Source of the DNA: an uncultured Alphaproteobacteria bacterium
GTDB taxonomy: Bacteria > Pseudomonadota > Alphaproteobacteria > Micavibrionales > Micavibrionaceae
DNA length: 64,000 bases
Assembly: GCA_900696495.1 (NCBI GenBank)
Contig: CAADGI010000014.1
Location: forward strand, 186,001-250,000
Reading direction: 5' to 3'
This document shows, piece after piece, positions 1 through 10,382 of the stretch. Position 1 is the stretch's first letter; every line of letters begins with the position of its first letter. The notes under the pieces were generated by a model that was not told where the DNA came from, searched no databases, and saw only the letters and a program-made list of their open reading frames with translations. The position numbers were made by a program, and so were the translations under genes.

Positions 1-259
1 TAAAACGCTGGGAAAGCCCCTGGCCTTGCCATTCCAGAATCCAGACACTTAGATTGTTTTTAAGAAGATCGCGTGCGGTTTCAAAATATTTCTCGGCATA
101 TTCATTCCGGCCGGGCAATAGGATAACGGCGGCAACAGGTTTTGCGGGGGAAACAGTCCCGAAACGCAGGCTGCAACCTTGTTTGTTTTTAAAAAAGCCC
201 CATTGCCAGCCCTGAGGTTCGAGAAACCGCTCTTCCAGCTGTGGAACGACGAGGGGCAT
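1..259 (-). CDS. alpha/beta hydrolase, lysophospholipase-like (3' part outside window)
   Basis: An open frame starts at the ATG at 257-259 and runs off the left edge; the first 86 residues are visible. They contain a strand followed by GRNEYAEKYFE and then WILEWQGQGLS. This is the pattern of PldB-type lysophospholipases and monoacylglycerol lipases (GRxEFxEKYFE, then DxRGQGxS), soluble serine hydrolases acting on lysophospholipids or monoglycerides. The nucleophile elbow and the rest of the triad lie outside the window, so activity cannot be judged. The start overlaps the pntB stop by one base (TAATG), so it is probably translationally coupled to the pnt operon. Confidence 0.72.
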   Translation of the reverse strand, partial: MPLVVPQLEERFLEPQGWQWGFFKNKQGCSLRFGTVSPAKPVAAVILLPGRNEYAEKYFETARDLLKNNLSVWILEWQGQGLSQRF

Positions 260-1659
260 TATTCCAGCGCCTTGATAATCGATTCCGTCATCGCCTTGGC
301 ATCGCCCAGCAGCATCATCGTGTTGTCGGCGAAGAAAAGCGGGTTGTCGATGCCCGCGTAACCCGAACCCATCGAGCGTTTCACGAATAATACGGTTTTT
401 GCTTTCTCGACATCAAGAATAGGCATGCCGTAGATCGGCGAGCCGGGATTATTTTTTGCGGAAGGATTGGTGATGTCATTCGCGCCGATGACATAGGCGA
501 CATCTGCCTGCGCGAAATCGCGGTTTATGTCTTCCATCTCGAAGACTTCATCGTAAGGTACGTTTGCTTCGGCGAGCAGTACGTTCATATGGCCGGGCAT
601 GCGGCCCGCGACCGGGTGAATGGCGTATTTCACCTCGACGCCTTCTTTTTTCAGGATATCAGCCATCTCGCGTAGCGCGTGCTGGGCTTGCGACACCGCC
701 ATGCCGTAGCCGGGCACGATCACGACTTTCGCCGCGTTTTTCATGATATAGGCGGCGTCTTCCGCCGCGCCGATTTTTGCGGATTTTCCTTCCGCGCTGA
801 CGCCCGCGCCCGCGCTCTGCTCGCCGCCAAAGCCGCCAAGAATGACGTTGAAGAACGAGCGGTTCATGCCCTTGCACATGATATAAGAGAGAATAGCGCC
901 CGAGGCGCCGACCAGCGCGCCGGTAATAATGAGAAGGTTGTTGTGCAGCGTAAAGCCAATGCCCGCCGCCGCCCAGCCGGAATAGGAGTTGAGCATCGAA
1001 ACAATCACCGGCATATCCGCGCCGCCGATGGGGATGATGAGCAGCACGCCGAGTAGCAATGAAACGAGCGCGATGCCCCAGAAATAAACCGGGTCCTGCG
1101 TCACGCACAACGCGGCGACAAGAACGACAAGGCCGATACCGAGCGCGGCATTCAGCGCATGCTGGCCCTTGAATACAACCGGCTTGCCGGAAATCGTGCC
1201 CTGCAATTTTCCCCACGCGATAATCGAGCCTGTAAATGTGACCGCGCCGATCGCAAGTCCAAGCGACATTTCAACCAGGCTCTGGAGATAAATGCTGCCG
1301 GGAAATCCTATGTGGTATGCCTCGGGATTGTAAAACGCAGCGGCGGCAACGCACACGGCCGCAAGACCGACCAGTGAGTGAAACGCAGCCATAAGCTGGG
1401 GCAGGGCGGTCATCGCGATTTTGTTGGCGATATAGGCCCCGATACCGCCGCCGATGGCGATGCCGGCAATAATGATGCCATAGGATTTTATATCAGGCAG
1501 GCCGAGCAGCGCGAGCGTGGTCAGGATGGCGAGCCCCATGCCAATCATGCCGTAAGTCAGGCCGCGGCGCGCCGTTTCCGGGTGGGATAATCCGCGCAGC
1601 GCTAAAATAAACAATATGGCGGCGAGAAGATAGGCGAGCGGGGCGAAGGTCGCGATCAT
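259..1659 (-). CDS. pntB: NAD(P) transhydrogenase subunit beta
   Basis: 466 residues, the normal length for PntB. The N-terminal half is a run of hydrophobic helices (about residues 1-260) forming part of the proton channel. The C-terminal half is the soluble NADP-binding domain III, with the fingerprint [12 protein letters not shown], then [20 protein letters not shown] and [10 protein letters not shown]. The enzyme couples hydride transfer from NADH to NADP+ to proton entry across the inner membrane and supplies NADPH. The start overlaps the stop of the upstream pntAB gene (ATGA at 1656-1659), so the three pnt genes form one operon. Confidence 0.97.
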   Translation of the reverse strand: MIATFAPLAYLLAAILFILALRGLSHPETARRGLTYGMIGMGLAILTTLALLGLPDIKSYGIIIAGIAIGGGIGAYIANKIAMTALPQLMAAFHSLVGLAAVCVAAAAFYNPEAYHIGFPGSIYLQSLVEMSLGLAIGAVTFTGSIIAWGKLQGTISGKPVVFKGQHALNAALGIGLVVLVAALCVTQDPVYFWGIALVSLLLGVLLIIPIGGADMPVIVSMLNSYSGWAAAGIGFTLHNNLLIITGALVGASGAILSYIMCKGMNRSFFNVILGGFGGEQSAGAGVSAEGKSAKIGAAEDAAYIMKNAAKVVIVPGYGMAVSQAQHALREMADILKKEGVEVKYAIHPVAGRMPGHMNVLLAEANVPYDEVFEMEDINRDFAQADVAYVIGANDITNPSAKNNPGSPIYGMPILDVEKAKTVLFVKRSMGSGYAGIDNPLFFADNTMMLLGDAKAMTESIIKALE

Positions 1660-1946
1660 GACGCTTTATCCTTCTTCCTGAACATCGCCAGCATGCGGCG
1701 CGTGATAATAAAACCGCCGAAAATATTCACTGAAGCAAGGACAACAGCAAGAAAGCCCATCCATGTCGAAAAGCCGCCCGATGACGCGCCCACCGCGATA
1801 ATCGCGCCGACGATAATGACGGATGAAATCGCATTCGTAATGCCCATCAGCGGTGAGTGCAACGCCGGCGTCACGCGCCAGACCACGTGATAACCGACAA
1901 AACAGGCGAGAACGAATACGGTGAAACCGGTGACGAGGAATTCCAT
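1656..1946 (-). CDS. pntAB: NAD(P) transhydrogenase subunit alpha part 2 (membrane part)
   Basis: 96 residues with three predicted membrane helices: [19 protein letters not shown] near the N-terminus, then [14 protein letters not shown], then [21 protein letters not shown]. This is the small separate membrane subunit PntAB (alpha-2), found in alphaproteobacteria such as Rhodospirillum where PntA is split in two. It completes the proton channel with PntB. Its ATG overlaps the pntAA stop by one base and its stop overlaps the pntB start by four, so coupling is tight. Confidence 0.95.
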   Translation of the reverse strand: MEFLVTGFTVFVLACFVGYHVVWRVTPALHSPLMGITNAISSVIIVGAIIAVGASSGGFSTWMGFLAVVLASVNIFGGFIITRRMLAMFRKKDKAS

Positions 1947-3079
1947 TATTTCTTCTCCGAAAAGATTGGATGAATGACCGTGCCGTCGCGTGTCAGGGCA
2001 ATGCCCTTGATAATATCGTCATCCCAGTTGATGTTCATCTGCCCGTCCTTGACGATCAGCGTAAGAAGATTCAGCAGGTTTTTCGCATACAGGGCAGACG
2101 CATTGCCCGCGATGCGTCCCGGCACATTCTTATGCCCTAGAATGGAAACGCCGTTCGCATTCACAACTTCGCCTGCTTTTGAGAGTGCACAATTGCCGCC
2201 GCTCTCAACCGCGAGATCGACGATGACCGAGCCCGGTTTCATCGATTTCACCATCGAGGCCGTGATGAGCTTCGGCGCGGGCCTGCCGGGAATGAGAGCC
2301 GTGGTAATAACAATATCCTGCTTCTGGATATGCTCCTCGACCAGCGCCTGCTGTTTCTCCTGATATTCCGGCGACATTGGCTTCGCGTAACCCGCCGTGG
2401 TTTCGGCCTGTTTGAATTCATCATCTTCTACGGCAATAAAAGATGCGCCGAGCGATTTAACCTGTTCCTTCGCCGCCGGGCGAACATCCGTCGCGGAAAC
2501 AATAGCGCCTAAACGTTTCGCCGTTGCAATAGCTTGCAGCCCTGCAACACCCGCGCCCATCACAAAAACTTTCGCAGGCGGAACGGTTCCTGCCGCCGTC
2601 ATCATCATCGGGAAGGCGCGGTTGAAATATTCGGTGGCGTCGAGCACGGCCTTATATCCGGCGAGATTCGATTGCGACGAGAGAACATCCATCGACTGCG
2701 CGCGCGTAATGCGCGGCACCAACTCCATCGAAAACGCATTCACATTGGCAGCCGCGATTTTTTTCACGAAGGCTTCGTTGTTATGCGGCGACATCAGGCC
2801 GATCAGCAACGCGTCTTTTTTGAGGCCGTCCAGATCCTTTTCACGGGCCTGGACCTTGAGAACGATGTCGGCGTTCCGAGTCGCTTCAGCAGCCTGTGCA
2901 ACCATAACGGCGCCTGCCTCTTGGAACATTTCATCAGTGATTGAGGAATTACTACCTGCCCCTTTTTCTATAATCATGGAACAGCCCATTCCGCACAGTT
3001 TTTTCACGGTTTCGGGCGACGCCGCCACCCGCGTTTCGAATTCCGCGGTTTCTCTAGGGATTGCAATGGTCAGGGCCAA
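1946..3079 (-). CDS. pntAA: NAD(P) transhydrogenase subunit alpha part 1 (NAD-binding)
   Basis: The soluble NAD(H)-binding domain I of the transhydrogenase. It shows [24 protein letters not shown] with the GxGxxG NAD fold and [15 protein letters not shown] after it; the N-terminus [22 protein letters not shown] is family-typical. The first ATG in frame is at 3166, but that adds 29 residues unlike the family. A TTG at 3079 preceded by AGGAG with a 9-base gap gives [10 protein letters not shown] and a 377-residue protein, close to known PntAA lengths; I chose that start. It is the first gene of the pnt operon and diverges from the type I secretion operon. Confidence 0.93.
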   Translation of the reverse strand: MALTIAIPRETAEFETRVAASPETVKKLCGMGCSMIIEKGAGSNSSITDEMFQEAGAVMVAQAAEATRNADIVLKVQAREKDLDGLKKDALLIGLMSPHNNEAFVKKIAAANVNAFSMELVPRITRAQSMDVLSSQSNLAGYKAVLDATEYFNRAFPMMMTAAGTVPPAKVFVMGAGVAGLQAIATAKRLGAIVSATDVRPAAKEQVKSLGASFIAVEDDEFKQAETTAGYAKPMSPEYQEKQQALVEEHIQKQDIVITTALIPGRPAPKLITASMVKSMKPGSVIVDLAVESGGNCALSKAGEVVNANGVSILGHKNVPGRIAGNASALYAKNLLNLLTLIVKDGQMNINWDDDIIKGIALTRDGTVIHPIFSEKK

Positions 3080-3183
3080 GATTTTTAACTCCTGAATCGG
3101 CTTGAAACCCCCTGAAGATGCACGAACTTCCCGGGCTTGTGAAGGCCCGCATGGGATAGCGCACAACTTGTACGGGATCGCGC

Positions 3184-3212
3184 TTGAATAAAGGCCCGGT
3201 TTTCTTTAGATT
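3184..3212 (+). promoter_or_regulatory. putative promoter of the type I secretion operon
   Basis: TTGAAT at 3184-3189, a 17-base spacer and TAGATT at 3207-3212 match a sigma-70 type promoter. It lies 60 bases before the start of the TolC-like gene. Read by eye only. Confidence 0.4.
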
Positions 3213-3271
3213 CAATGATATAAGTTCGTTCCAAGTTCCCTCTCAAGTTTCCTGGCCCCTCCGGTCGTTTT

Positions 3272-4663
3272 ATGCAGTTTCGCAAGTATCTATTTTCTGC
3301 CTTGTTAATGGGCGTCGCCGCGTTTGTGCCGGTGACGGATCTGCATGCGGAAACACTCGAGCAGGCCATTCAGACAACGCTTCAGAACCACCCAAGCGTC
3401 ACGACGGCCAAAGTCGGATCCAGCATTGCCGAAGAACAAAAACGCGAGGAGCGTTCGGGGTATTTTCCCACCATCGGCATCAGCGGGCAGGGAGGGCGCA
3501 TTTACGGCGACAACAGCACGAGCCGCGGCCTGACGACCACGCGCGGCGCGGCCTATTCCAATTACTGGGAAGGCTCGTTCACCGCACGCCAGATGATTTA
3601 TGACGCGTCCGAGACTGGTAACCGCGTCAAATCCGCCAAGGCAAAAATTGAATCCGCAAAAATGAATATTGCCGATGTGTCCGAACGCCTGTCATTCAGC
3701 GTTGCGCAAGCTTATGTGGATTTGCTCCGTGCCCGTACGGGTCTTGCGATGATGGTCGCGCAAGCGAAAAAAGTCGCCGACTACCAATCGCGCATCAAGG
3801 CCATGGTCGATGACGGCGCGGCGGATGAGGCGGAATACCAGCAGGCGCGCGATATCAACGTCATCCTCGATAACATGATCGCGGAATATGACGGCCAGGT
3901 TAAAATGGCGGAGGCGTATTACACCGAATTGACCGGCAGCCCTCCGTCGGGAGAGCTCCAATCGCCTGTGCCGCGCATTGACCTGATCCCTGCCAGTGCC
4001 GACGAGGCCATTTTATACGCAAAGGCTAACCATCCGGCGCTGAAATCGGCGGCGCTGATGCAAAATTCGGCGGATTATGACGCAAAGGCCGAGAAGGCAG
4101 GACTGTATCCCGATGTAGACGGCGAGCTTTCCTATCTCGAGAGCGAGAAGGACGACGAGATCGGCGGCGAAGTGACGGATGCACGCGCTGTGGTGCGCAT
4201 GAACTGGGAATTTGAAACCGGCGGCGCGCAGATGGCGCGTATTGAGCAGAAAAAACTCAGGAAAAAAGAGGCCGCTTCGAAAACGCAGGAAATGGAGCGC
4301 CAGATCGAACGCACTATCAGGCTCGGTTACGCGGAATATGCCGCGGCTTTGCAGCAGGCCGACAGCCAGGAACGCCGCGTCGGGCTGAACGAAACATTGT
4401 TCGGCACCTATAACGTCCAGTTCGAAGGCGCGCGCATAACATTGCTGCAGCTCATGCAATCCGACAACCAGCTTTTCACCGCGCATCTCGAAAAAATGAA
4501 TGGCGCGTTCAGGGTTATGGCGGCGCGTTACGCGCTTCTCGCCGGTATGGGGAGATTGCAGGAATCCCTGAATATTGGCGCAATCCCGGTCGCTTCGGCC
4601 GCGCCGCAGAAACCCGCCGGAGGCGCGCTCCTGACGGGGCCCGCGACGGATGAGCAAAAATAA
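3272..4663 (+). CDS. TolC-family outer membrane protein of a type I secretion system
   Basis: 463 residues with a clear signal peptide (hydrophobic core ALLMGVAAFVPV, cleavage after LHA). The mature protein starts ETLEQAIQTTLQNHPSV, the usual opening of TolC-family channels (outer membrane efflux protein domains, two repeats). Long helical stretches with Ala, Gln and Glu follow (for example residues 120-190 and 325-400), as expected for the periplasmic barrel. The C-terminus is Pro/Ala-rich. The gene overlaps the following ABC exporter gene by 14 bases, so it is the channel of that exporter; the substrate is not encoded in the window. Confidence 0.9.
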   Translation: MQFRKYLFSALLMGVAAFVPVTDLHAETLEQAIQTTLQNHPSVTTAKVGSSIAEEQKREERSGYFPTIGISGQGGRIYGDNSTSRGLTTTRGAAYSNYWEGSFTARQMIYDASETGNRVKSAKAKIESAKMNIADVSERLSFSVAQAYVDLLRARTGLAMMVAQAKKVADYQSRIKAMVDDGAADEAEYQQARDINVILDNMIAEYDGQVKMAEAYYTELTGSPPSGELQSPVPRIDLIPASADEAILYAKANHPALKSAALMQNSADYDAKAEKAGLYPDVDGELSYLESEKDDEIGGEVTDARAVVRMNWEFETGGAQMARIEQKKLRKKEAASKTQEMERQIERTIRLGYAEYAAALQQADSQERRVGLNETLFGTYNVQFEGARITLLQLMQSDNQLFTAHLEKMNGAFRVMAARYALLAGMGRLQESLNIGAIPVASAAPQKPAGGALLTGPATDEQK

Positions 4664-6818
4664 TGCACCCGAAAAAATAAAAGCATCGGCTCCACACGAA
4701 GGGGCCGAAATTGATGCGCTGCTGGAATGCCTCGTATTCCTGACCGCGCATTTTGGCCATGCAAGATCGGCGCAGGCCGTGACGGCGGGCCTTCCCTACG
4801 ATGAAAAAAATATGGGTCCGGCGCTGTTTTGCGAGGCGGCGGAACGCATGGGCCTCAAAGCGCAGGTCGTCAAGCGCGCAAAACCCGAAGCCATCCCCAA
4901 TGCCGTCCTGCCCGCCGTTTTGATTCTTGAGAACAACCACGCGCTGGTGGTTCTCGAAAGAAAAGGCAGGGATGCGCGGGTTTATATTCCCGAAACGGGC
5001 TCGGTGCGTGATGTGGCGCTGAAAAATCTGCAGAATGACTATTCCGGTTACGCTATTTTCATCCACCCGCGCGCGGAATTCAGCGATCCTGCCGCCGCCG
5101 CGCACAAGGACGAAATTTCCGGCCACTGGTTCTGGAGCCTCGTGCGCGAAAATCGCAGCATCTACGGCGCGGCATTGCTCGGCGCGGTATTTATCAATCT
5201 TTTCGCGCTGGCCAGCCCGATTTTCATCATGAATGTCTATGACCGCGTCATACCGAACAACGCGATTGAAACGGGATGGGCGCTCGGCATCGGCGCGCTC
5301 ACGGTTTTCGTTTTCGATTTCATTATGCGTACATTGCGCGCTTATCTGATCGATCTCGCGGGCAGGCGCATCGACGTCATCGCCGCGCGGCGGATTTATG
5401 ATCACGTTCTGAACATGCGCCTTGCGGGCCGCCCTCGTTCAAGCGGCGTTTTCGCCAACATGCTGCGCGAATTCGACTCCGTGCGCGATTTTTTTACATC
5501 AGCGACGATTACGGTTCTCGTCGATTTGCCATTCTCCATCTTCTTCCTGTTCGTCGTTTACCATCTCGGCGGCGGGTTGGCCTTTATTCTCGTGGCGCTG
5601 ATGCTGATCGTCATGCTTGTCGGTCTGGCCATACAATTAAAGCTTAAAGCCCACGTCAAAAACGCCATCCGCAGCGCCGAAAGCAAGCATGGCCTGTTGG
5701 TCGAAACCATTCAGGGCTTGGAAACTGTAAAAGCCACAGGTGCCGACGGGCGTTTTCGCGCGCGCTATACCGAATATGCAGGGCAAAGCGCCGCGCACGG
5801 GCAGGATTCGCGTTTCTGGTCCGGGCTCGGTATCAACATCGCCGCTTTCGTGCAGATGATCGCTTCGGTCGTCGTCGTGCTGGCCGGCATGTACATGGTG
5901 CAGGCGGGCGATCTCAGCATCGGCGCCCTGATCGCCAGCGTCATCCTCGGCGGCCGCGCTCTCGCGCCGATCGGCGGCATTGCCAATCTGATGACACGTT
6001 ATCACCAGGCCGGAAGCTCCCTGAAAACCCTCGACAACATCATGGCGCAGCCGGTCGAGCGCCCGCCGGAAAAACGTTTCCTGCATCGCCCCGACCTGAA
6101 GGGAAAAATCGCGTTTGAAAAAGTCTCGTTTTCATACCCGCAGGTCAAAAGAAAAGTTCTCGACAATGTTTCCTTCTCGATCAATGCAGGCGAGAAGGTC
6201 GGTATTATCGGGCGCATTGGCTCGGGTAAAAGCACCATCGCCCGTTTGATGATGAATTTGTACGAACCCGACGAAGGCACGATTTCCGCCGACGATACTG
6301 ACTATCGCCAGATCGACCCCGCTGACTTGCGCCGCCGCACGGCCTATATCGCGCAGGATGTCGTGCTGTTCAGCGGCACGGTGCGCGACAACATCACCGC
6401 CAGCGTCCCGCACGCGAGCGAGGAGGAAATACTGGAAGCCGCCAAAATTTCCGGCGTGCATGAATTTATTTCCCGCCACCCGATGGGCTATGACGCGCCT
6501 GTCGGCGAAGCCGGACAGGGACTATCCGGCGGACAGCGTCAGGCCGTGGCGCTGGCCCGCGCGATGCTGCTCGACCCTGCAATCATGGTGTGCGACGAGC
6601 CCACGAACGCCATGGACGTGCAGGCCGAAGAATCTTTCAGGAATTACATCCAGAACCAGATCGAAGGCCGTACGTTGATCCTCATCACGCACAAGCAAGC
6701 CATGCTGCCGTTGGTCGACAGGCTCATCCTGCTTGATCAGGGACGCGTCATCATGGACGGCCCGCGCGATCGCGTCATTGAATCGCTGCAATCCGGGAAA
6801 ATCGAGGTGCCGCGATGA
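4650..6818 (+). CDS. type I secretion ABC exporter (permease-ATPase) with C39-like domain
   Basis: 722 residues, typical of LapB/HlyB-type exporters. Residues 20-135 form an N-terminal C39-like domain; it keeps a Cys in LLECLVFL and a His in NNHALVVLE, but the usual Gln before the Cys and the Asp-Pro motif are not evident, so it is probably a non-cleaving substrate-docking domain. Membrane helices occupy about residues 165-430. The nucleotide-binding domain has Walker A GRIGSGKST (about 520), signature LSGGQRQ (about 624) and Walker B IMVCDEPT. It overlaps the TolC-like gene upstream and the HlyD-like gene downstream (ATGA), forming a complete type I secretion operon, probably for a large RTX-type protein or adhesin encoded elsewhere. 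Confidence 0.93.
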   Translation: MSKNNAPEKIKASAPHEGAEIDALLECLVFLTAHFGHARSAQAVTAGLPYDEKNMGPALFCEAAERMGLKAQVVKRAKPEAIPNAVLPAVLILENNHALVVLERKGRDARVYIPETGSVRDVALKNLQNDYSGYAIFIHPRAEFSDPAAAAHKDEISGHWFWSLVRENRSIYGAALLGAVFINLFALASPIFIMNVYDRVIPNNAIETGWALGIGALTVFVFDFIMRTLRAYLIDLAGRRIDVIAARRIYDHVLNMRLAGRPRSSGVFANMLREFDSVRDFFTSATITVLVDLPFSIFFLFVVYHLGGGLAFILVALMLIVMLVGLAIQLKLKAHVKNAIRSAESKHGLLVETIQGLETVKATGADGRFRARYTEYAGQSAAHGQDSRFWSGLGINIAAFVQMIASVVVVLAGMYMVQAGDLSIGALIASVILGGRALAPIGGIANLMTRYHQAGSSLKTLDNIMAQPVERPPEKRFLHRPDLKGKIAFEKVSFSYPQVKRKVLDNVSFSINAGEKVGIIGRIGSGKSTIARLMMNLYEPDEGTISADDTDYRQIDPADLRRRTAYIAQDVVLFSGTVRDNITASVPHASEEEILEAAKISGVHEFISRHPMGYDAPVGEAGQGLSGGQRQAVALARAMLLDPAIMVCDEPTNAMDVQAEESFRNYIQNQIEGRTLILITHKQAMLPLVDRLILLDQGRVIMDGPRDRVIESLQSGKIEVPR

Positions 6819-8134
6819 GCCGGAACGTGCGCGATACGGATTTCATGGCGGAACTTGAAGCCGCGACCCATATGCGTCCCGCCGCACCGGTGATGGCGAT
6901 GCTGTTTTCGATTATGGCGCTGGTGCTGTTCCTGCTCATCTGGGCGGGCGTGTCGCAAATCGAGGAAATCACGCACGGGGAGGGACAGGTCGTGCCCTCG
7001 CAGGAAGTCCAGGTCGTGCAGAGCCTTGAGGGCGGCATCCTCGGCGAATTGCTGGTGAAAGAGGGGCAACAGGTAAAAAAAGGCGAAGTATTGCTTCGCC
7101 TCAGCGATGTGCAGTTTTCGTCTGAAAAGGGCGGCACCGAGGCCAGGTTTTTGGGCCTGAGCGCCAAGAAGGCGCGCTTGCAGGCCGAGGCCAACGGAAC
7201 AGAATTCGTGGTGCCCGCCGACATCACCGGGAAAAACCCCGAAATCGCCGCCAATGAGAAAGCGCTCTATAAGTCGCGCCAGCAGGAACTGAAAAATTCC
7301 TATGGAATCCTGGAAGACCGTATTAATAAGGCCAGCGCGGATTTATCCGCTGTGAAGGCCACGGTTGGTGGATTGTCGGAAAGCCGCCGCCATTTGCAGA
7401 AGGAACTCGACCTCACGCGCAGCATGGTGGAAAAGCGCGCGGTCTCGAAAATGGAACAGATGAAGCTCGAGCGCGAACTCAGCGATATCAGCGGCCAGAT
7501 CAATGCCGAGAGCCAGCGCCAGAGATCGCTGGAATCCGAAGTCCAGTCGGCGAAGAAGGAGCGGGAAAATCAGTCCGACAAATTCCGCTCGCAGGCGCTC
7601 GGTGAACTCAATGCCGTCGAAACCGAAATCTCGCAATTGCAGGAAAACCTTAAAACGCTGGGCGACCGCGTCGACCGCGCGGAAGTGCGCTCGCCCGTCG
7701 ACGGCATCGTCAACAGCATCGCCGTTAAAACCATCGGCGGCGTCATCCAGCCCGCGATGAAATTGGCGGAAATCGTTCCCGTCGATGATGAACTGAAAAT
7801 CGTCGCTCGCGTGCCGCCGGATGAAATCGCCTTCATTCGCCCGGGCCAGGATGTAAAGGTAAAAGTTACGGCCTATGACTCGCAGAAATACGGCGCGCTG
7901 GACGGCAAACTGGTGCGCATCGGCGCCAACAGCGTCACCGACCACCAGGGCAACGTGTTTTTTGAAATTGAAGTGCATACCGATAAAAATTTCCTCGGCA
8001 CGACGGAGCATCCGCTGCCGATCACGCCTGGCATGGTCGCGCAGGCGGAAGTGATCACGGGCAAGCGGACGATTCTGGAATATCTTCTGAAACCCGTCCT
8101 GAAAGCCCGCGATAAAGCGTTCACGGAGCGGTGA
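6815..8134 (+). CDS. HlyD-family periplasmic adaptor of type I secretion
   Basis: 439 residues. One membrane helix lies near residues 25-45 (MLFSIMALVLFLLIWAGV) after a short cytoplasmic tail. A lipoyl-like half motif follows (VQSLEGGILGELLVKEGQQVKKGEVLLRL), then a long coiled coil (about 150-280, rich in Lys, Glu and Gln), then the second lipoyl half and beta-barrel (RAEVRSPVDGIVNSIAVKT). This is the membrane fusion protein that bridges the ABC exporter and the TolC-like channel. Its first four bases overlap the exporter stop. The next gene begins only eight bases after its stop, so the cyclase may share the transcript. Confidence 0.93.
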   Translation: MSRNVRDTDFMAELEAATHMRPAAPVMAMLFSIMALVLFLLIWAGVSQIEEITHGEGQVVPSQEVQVVQSLEGGILGELLVKEGQQVKKGEVLLRLSDVQFSSEKGGTEARFLGLSAKKARLQAEANGTEFVVPADITGKNPEIAANEKALYKSRQQELKNSYGILEDRINKASADLSAVKATVGGLSESRRHLQKELDLTRSMVEKRAVSKMEQMKLERELSDISGQINAESQRQRSLESEVQSAKKERENQSDKFRSQALGELNAVETEISQLQENLKTLGDRVDRAEVRSPVDGIVNSIAVKTIGGVIQPAMKLAEIVPVDDELKIVARVPPDEIAFIRPGQDVKVKVTAYDSQKYGALDGKLVRIGANSVTDHQGNVFFEIEVHTDKNFLGTTEHPLPITPGMVAQAEVITGKRTILEYLLKPVLKARDKAFTER

Positions 8135-8141
8135 AGGGCGC

Positions 8142-10382
8142 ATGGAAGGCCTTCTGACAAACCGCTGGTTACAGACTTCCCTGCTTCTCACGCTGCTCTG
8201 CGTTTCGATCGCGTTCAGTTTTTCGAACACGCGCTGGCGCGAACAGATCCGCAATTTCACCTTCGATAATTACAATATGATGGAGCCGCGCGTTCCGTCA
8301 GACGATACTGTCATCATCGATATCGACGAAGCCTCGCTGAAAAAAATCGGCCAGATGCCGTGGCCGCGCAATGTCATGGCCGATCTCGTGATAAAACTCA
8401 AAGAAATGGGCGCGAAGGTCATCGTGTTCGACATCGTCTTTTCCGAACCCGACCGCAGTTCGCCGTCCTTTATCGCCGAAACGCTGGGCGGCATGCCGGA
8501 ATTTGCTGATGTAATGCAAAACATTGGCAATATTCCAAACAACGATGTCCTGTTCGGCGAGGCGATCAAAAATGCCGGTAACGTCGTAACAGGGTTTTCA
8601 TTCACCAATGAAAGCACGGATAAAACCCCGCTTCAGAAAGGGATTTTTCGAGGCAAGAACCTTGAAACTTTTGTGCCCGGCCTTGCCGGCGCAACCATCA
8701 ACTTAAGGGAAATCGGCAACGATGCGGCAGGCAATGGCAGTTTCTTCGTGTCCACCGACACCGATGGCATCATTCGCCGCGTGCCGATGCTGGTGGCGCA
8801 CAAGCGCCCTGGTTTGAACATCAACAGCATCTATCCCTCGCTCGCGCTGGAAGCGATCAGGGTTTATGAAGGCGAGCGCGGCGGCACGGTCAAGCTGGCG
8901 GATGAGCGCTATGCCGCGCTCGATCCGCGCCGCTTCGGTGTCGAGGAAATCGAGATCGGCAAGGGCAGAAAAATAATCCCGACGAACGCGCGCGGCGAAT
9001 TCCTGGTTCATTTCGCGAAATCAAACCGGGATTGGTACATTCCCGCGCATTCAATATTGGAAGGCACATACCCGGCGGAGAAAATAAACGGCAAGATCGT
9101 TCTTATAGGCACCAGCGCCGTTGGACTCAAGGATATCCGCTCGACCCCGCTCGACACCTTCATCGCGGGCGTCGAGGTCCACCTCAATATCATCGACCAG
9201 GTATTACAGGGTAAATTCCTGAGCCGACCGATCGAGGCGGAAGGGGGCGAGGCGGTCTCGATCTTCGCCATCGGCCTGTTCATCATCATTTTCTCGTCCT
9301 TTATCGGCGCGGTGGCACAGGCCCTTACGGTTATCCTCGTCATCGCCGCTGCAATTTTTATCGGCTCCTATGCATTCAGCACTTATGGTCTGCTGATCGA
9401 TGTCACTTACCCGTCCTTCTGCGTGCTGGCCATCTTCATGCTCTCGCCGATTCTCACCTATTTAAGAACCGAAAAAGAGCGCCGCGCCGTGCGGCAGGCT
9501 TTCGGCCTCTATATCTCGCCGGATTTCATGAAGGAACTGACGGCGAACCCGGAAAAGCTCCGGCTCGGCGGCGAAAACCGCGAACTGACAATCATGTTCA
9601 CCGACATCCGCAAATTCACGTCGATCTCCGAAGGCATGAAACCGGAAGAACTGATCCAGCTCATGAACGATTTCCTGACGCCGATGTCGGATCTCGTCAT
9701 GCAGAACCGCGGCACCATCGACAAATATATCGGCGACGCGATGATGGCGTTCTGGAACGCGCCGCTCGACGACCCCGATCACACCCGCCATGCCTGCAGG
9801 GCGGCCTTGGGCATGCAGGCGGCGATTGAACCTATCAACGCCATGCTGGAAGCCAGGGCAAAGGAGCGCGGTATAACCCCGGCGCTGCTTCAGACCGGCA
9901 TAGGCCTGAATACAGGGATGTGCGCTGTCGGCAATATGGGATCGAAACAGCGCTTTGCCTATTCTGTGCTGGGCGACGCGGTCAATCTCGCCTCGCGGCT
10001 TGAAAGCCAGACCAAAAATTATCAGGTGAATATCCTCATCGGCGAAAAAACATGGGAAGGCGTCAGGGATTTCGCCGGGCTTGAGCTCGACCTGGTGCAG
10101 GTTGTCGGACGCTCACAGCCCGTGCGTATTTATACCCTGCTGGGCGATGATAAATTCATGGCGAATGATAATTACGCGAAGCTGCGCGAAGTCCATGACA
10201 GGATGATCGAGGCCTATCAGAAAGGTAATTTTGAGGCGGCGATGAAGAGCGCGGAGGAAGCGGCTAAAATCCAGACCTTCGGCCTTGCGCATTTCTACGA
10301 TATGTATAAAGCCCGCATCGTTGAGCTGATCAGAAACAAGCCGTCCAGGTGGGACGGCGTTTATATCGCGAAATCCAAATAA
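8142..10382 (+). CDS. CHASE2-domain class III adenylate/guanylate cyclase
   Basis: 746 residues. An N-terminal membrane helix (about 10-30) is followed by an extracytoplasmic CHASE2 sensor domain (about 35-355; VIIDIDEASLKKIGQMPWPR is the characteristic start). Three helices lie at about 375-450. The class III cyclase domain (about 480-690) has MFTDIRKFTSISEGM with the first metal Asp, DKYIGDAMMAFWNAP with the second Asp and a purine-contacting Lys, and YSVLGDAVNLASRLES. The Lys/Asp pair favours ATP over GTP. It is therefore probably an inner-membrane cAMP synthase responding to an unknown periplasmic signal. It lies eight bases after the HlyD-like gene and converges on a cNMP-binding phosphodiesterase gene. 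Confidence 0.93.
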   Translation: MEGLLTNRWLQTSLLLTLLCVSIAFSFSNTRWREQIRNFTFDNYNMMEPRVPSDDTVIIDIDEASLKKIGQMPWPRNVMADLVIKLKEMGAKVIVFDIVFSEPDRSSPSFIAETLGGMPEFADVMQNIGNIPNNDVLFGEAIKNAGNVVTGFSFTNESTDKTPLQKGIFRGKNLETFVPGLAGATINLREIGNDAAGNGSFFVSTDTDGIIRRVPMLVAHKRPGLNINSIYPSLALEAIRVYEGERGGTVKLADERYAALDPRRFGVEEIEIGKGRKIIPTNARGEFLVHFAKSNRDWYIPAHSILEGTYPAEKINGKIVLIGTSAVGLKDIRSTPLDTFIAGVEVHLNIIDQVLQGKFLSRPIEAEGGEAVSIFAIGLFIIIFSSFIGAVAQALTVILVIAAAIFIGSYAFSTYGLLIDVTYPSFCVLAIFMLSPILTYLRTEKERRAVRQAFGLYISPDFMKELTANPEKLRLGGENRELTIMFTDIRKFTSISEGMKPEELIQLMNDFLTPMSDLVMQNRGTIDKYIGDAMMAFWNAPLDDPDHTRHACRAALGMQAAIEPINAMLEARAKERGITPALLQTGIGLNTGMCAVGNMGSKQRFAYSVLGDAVNLASRLESQTKNYQVNILIGEKTWEGVRDFAGLELDLVQVVGRSQPVRIYTLLGDDKFMANDNYAKLREVHDRMIEAYQKGNFEAAMKSAEEAAKIQTFGLAHFYDMYKARIVELIRNKPSRWDGVYIAKSK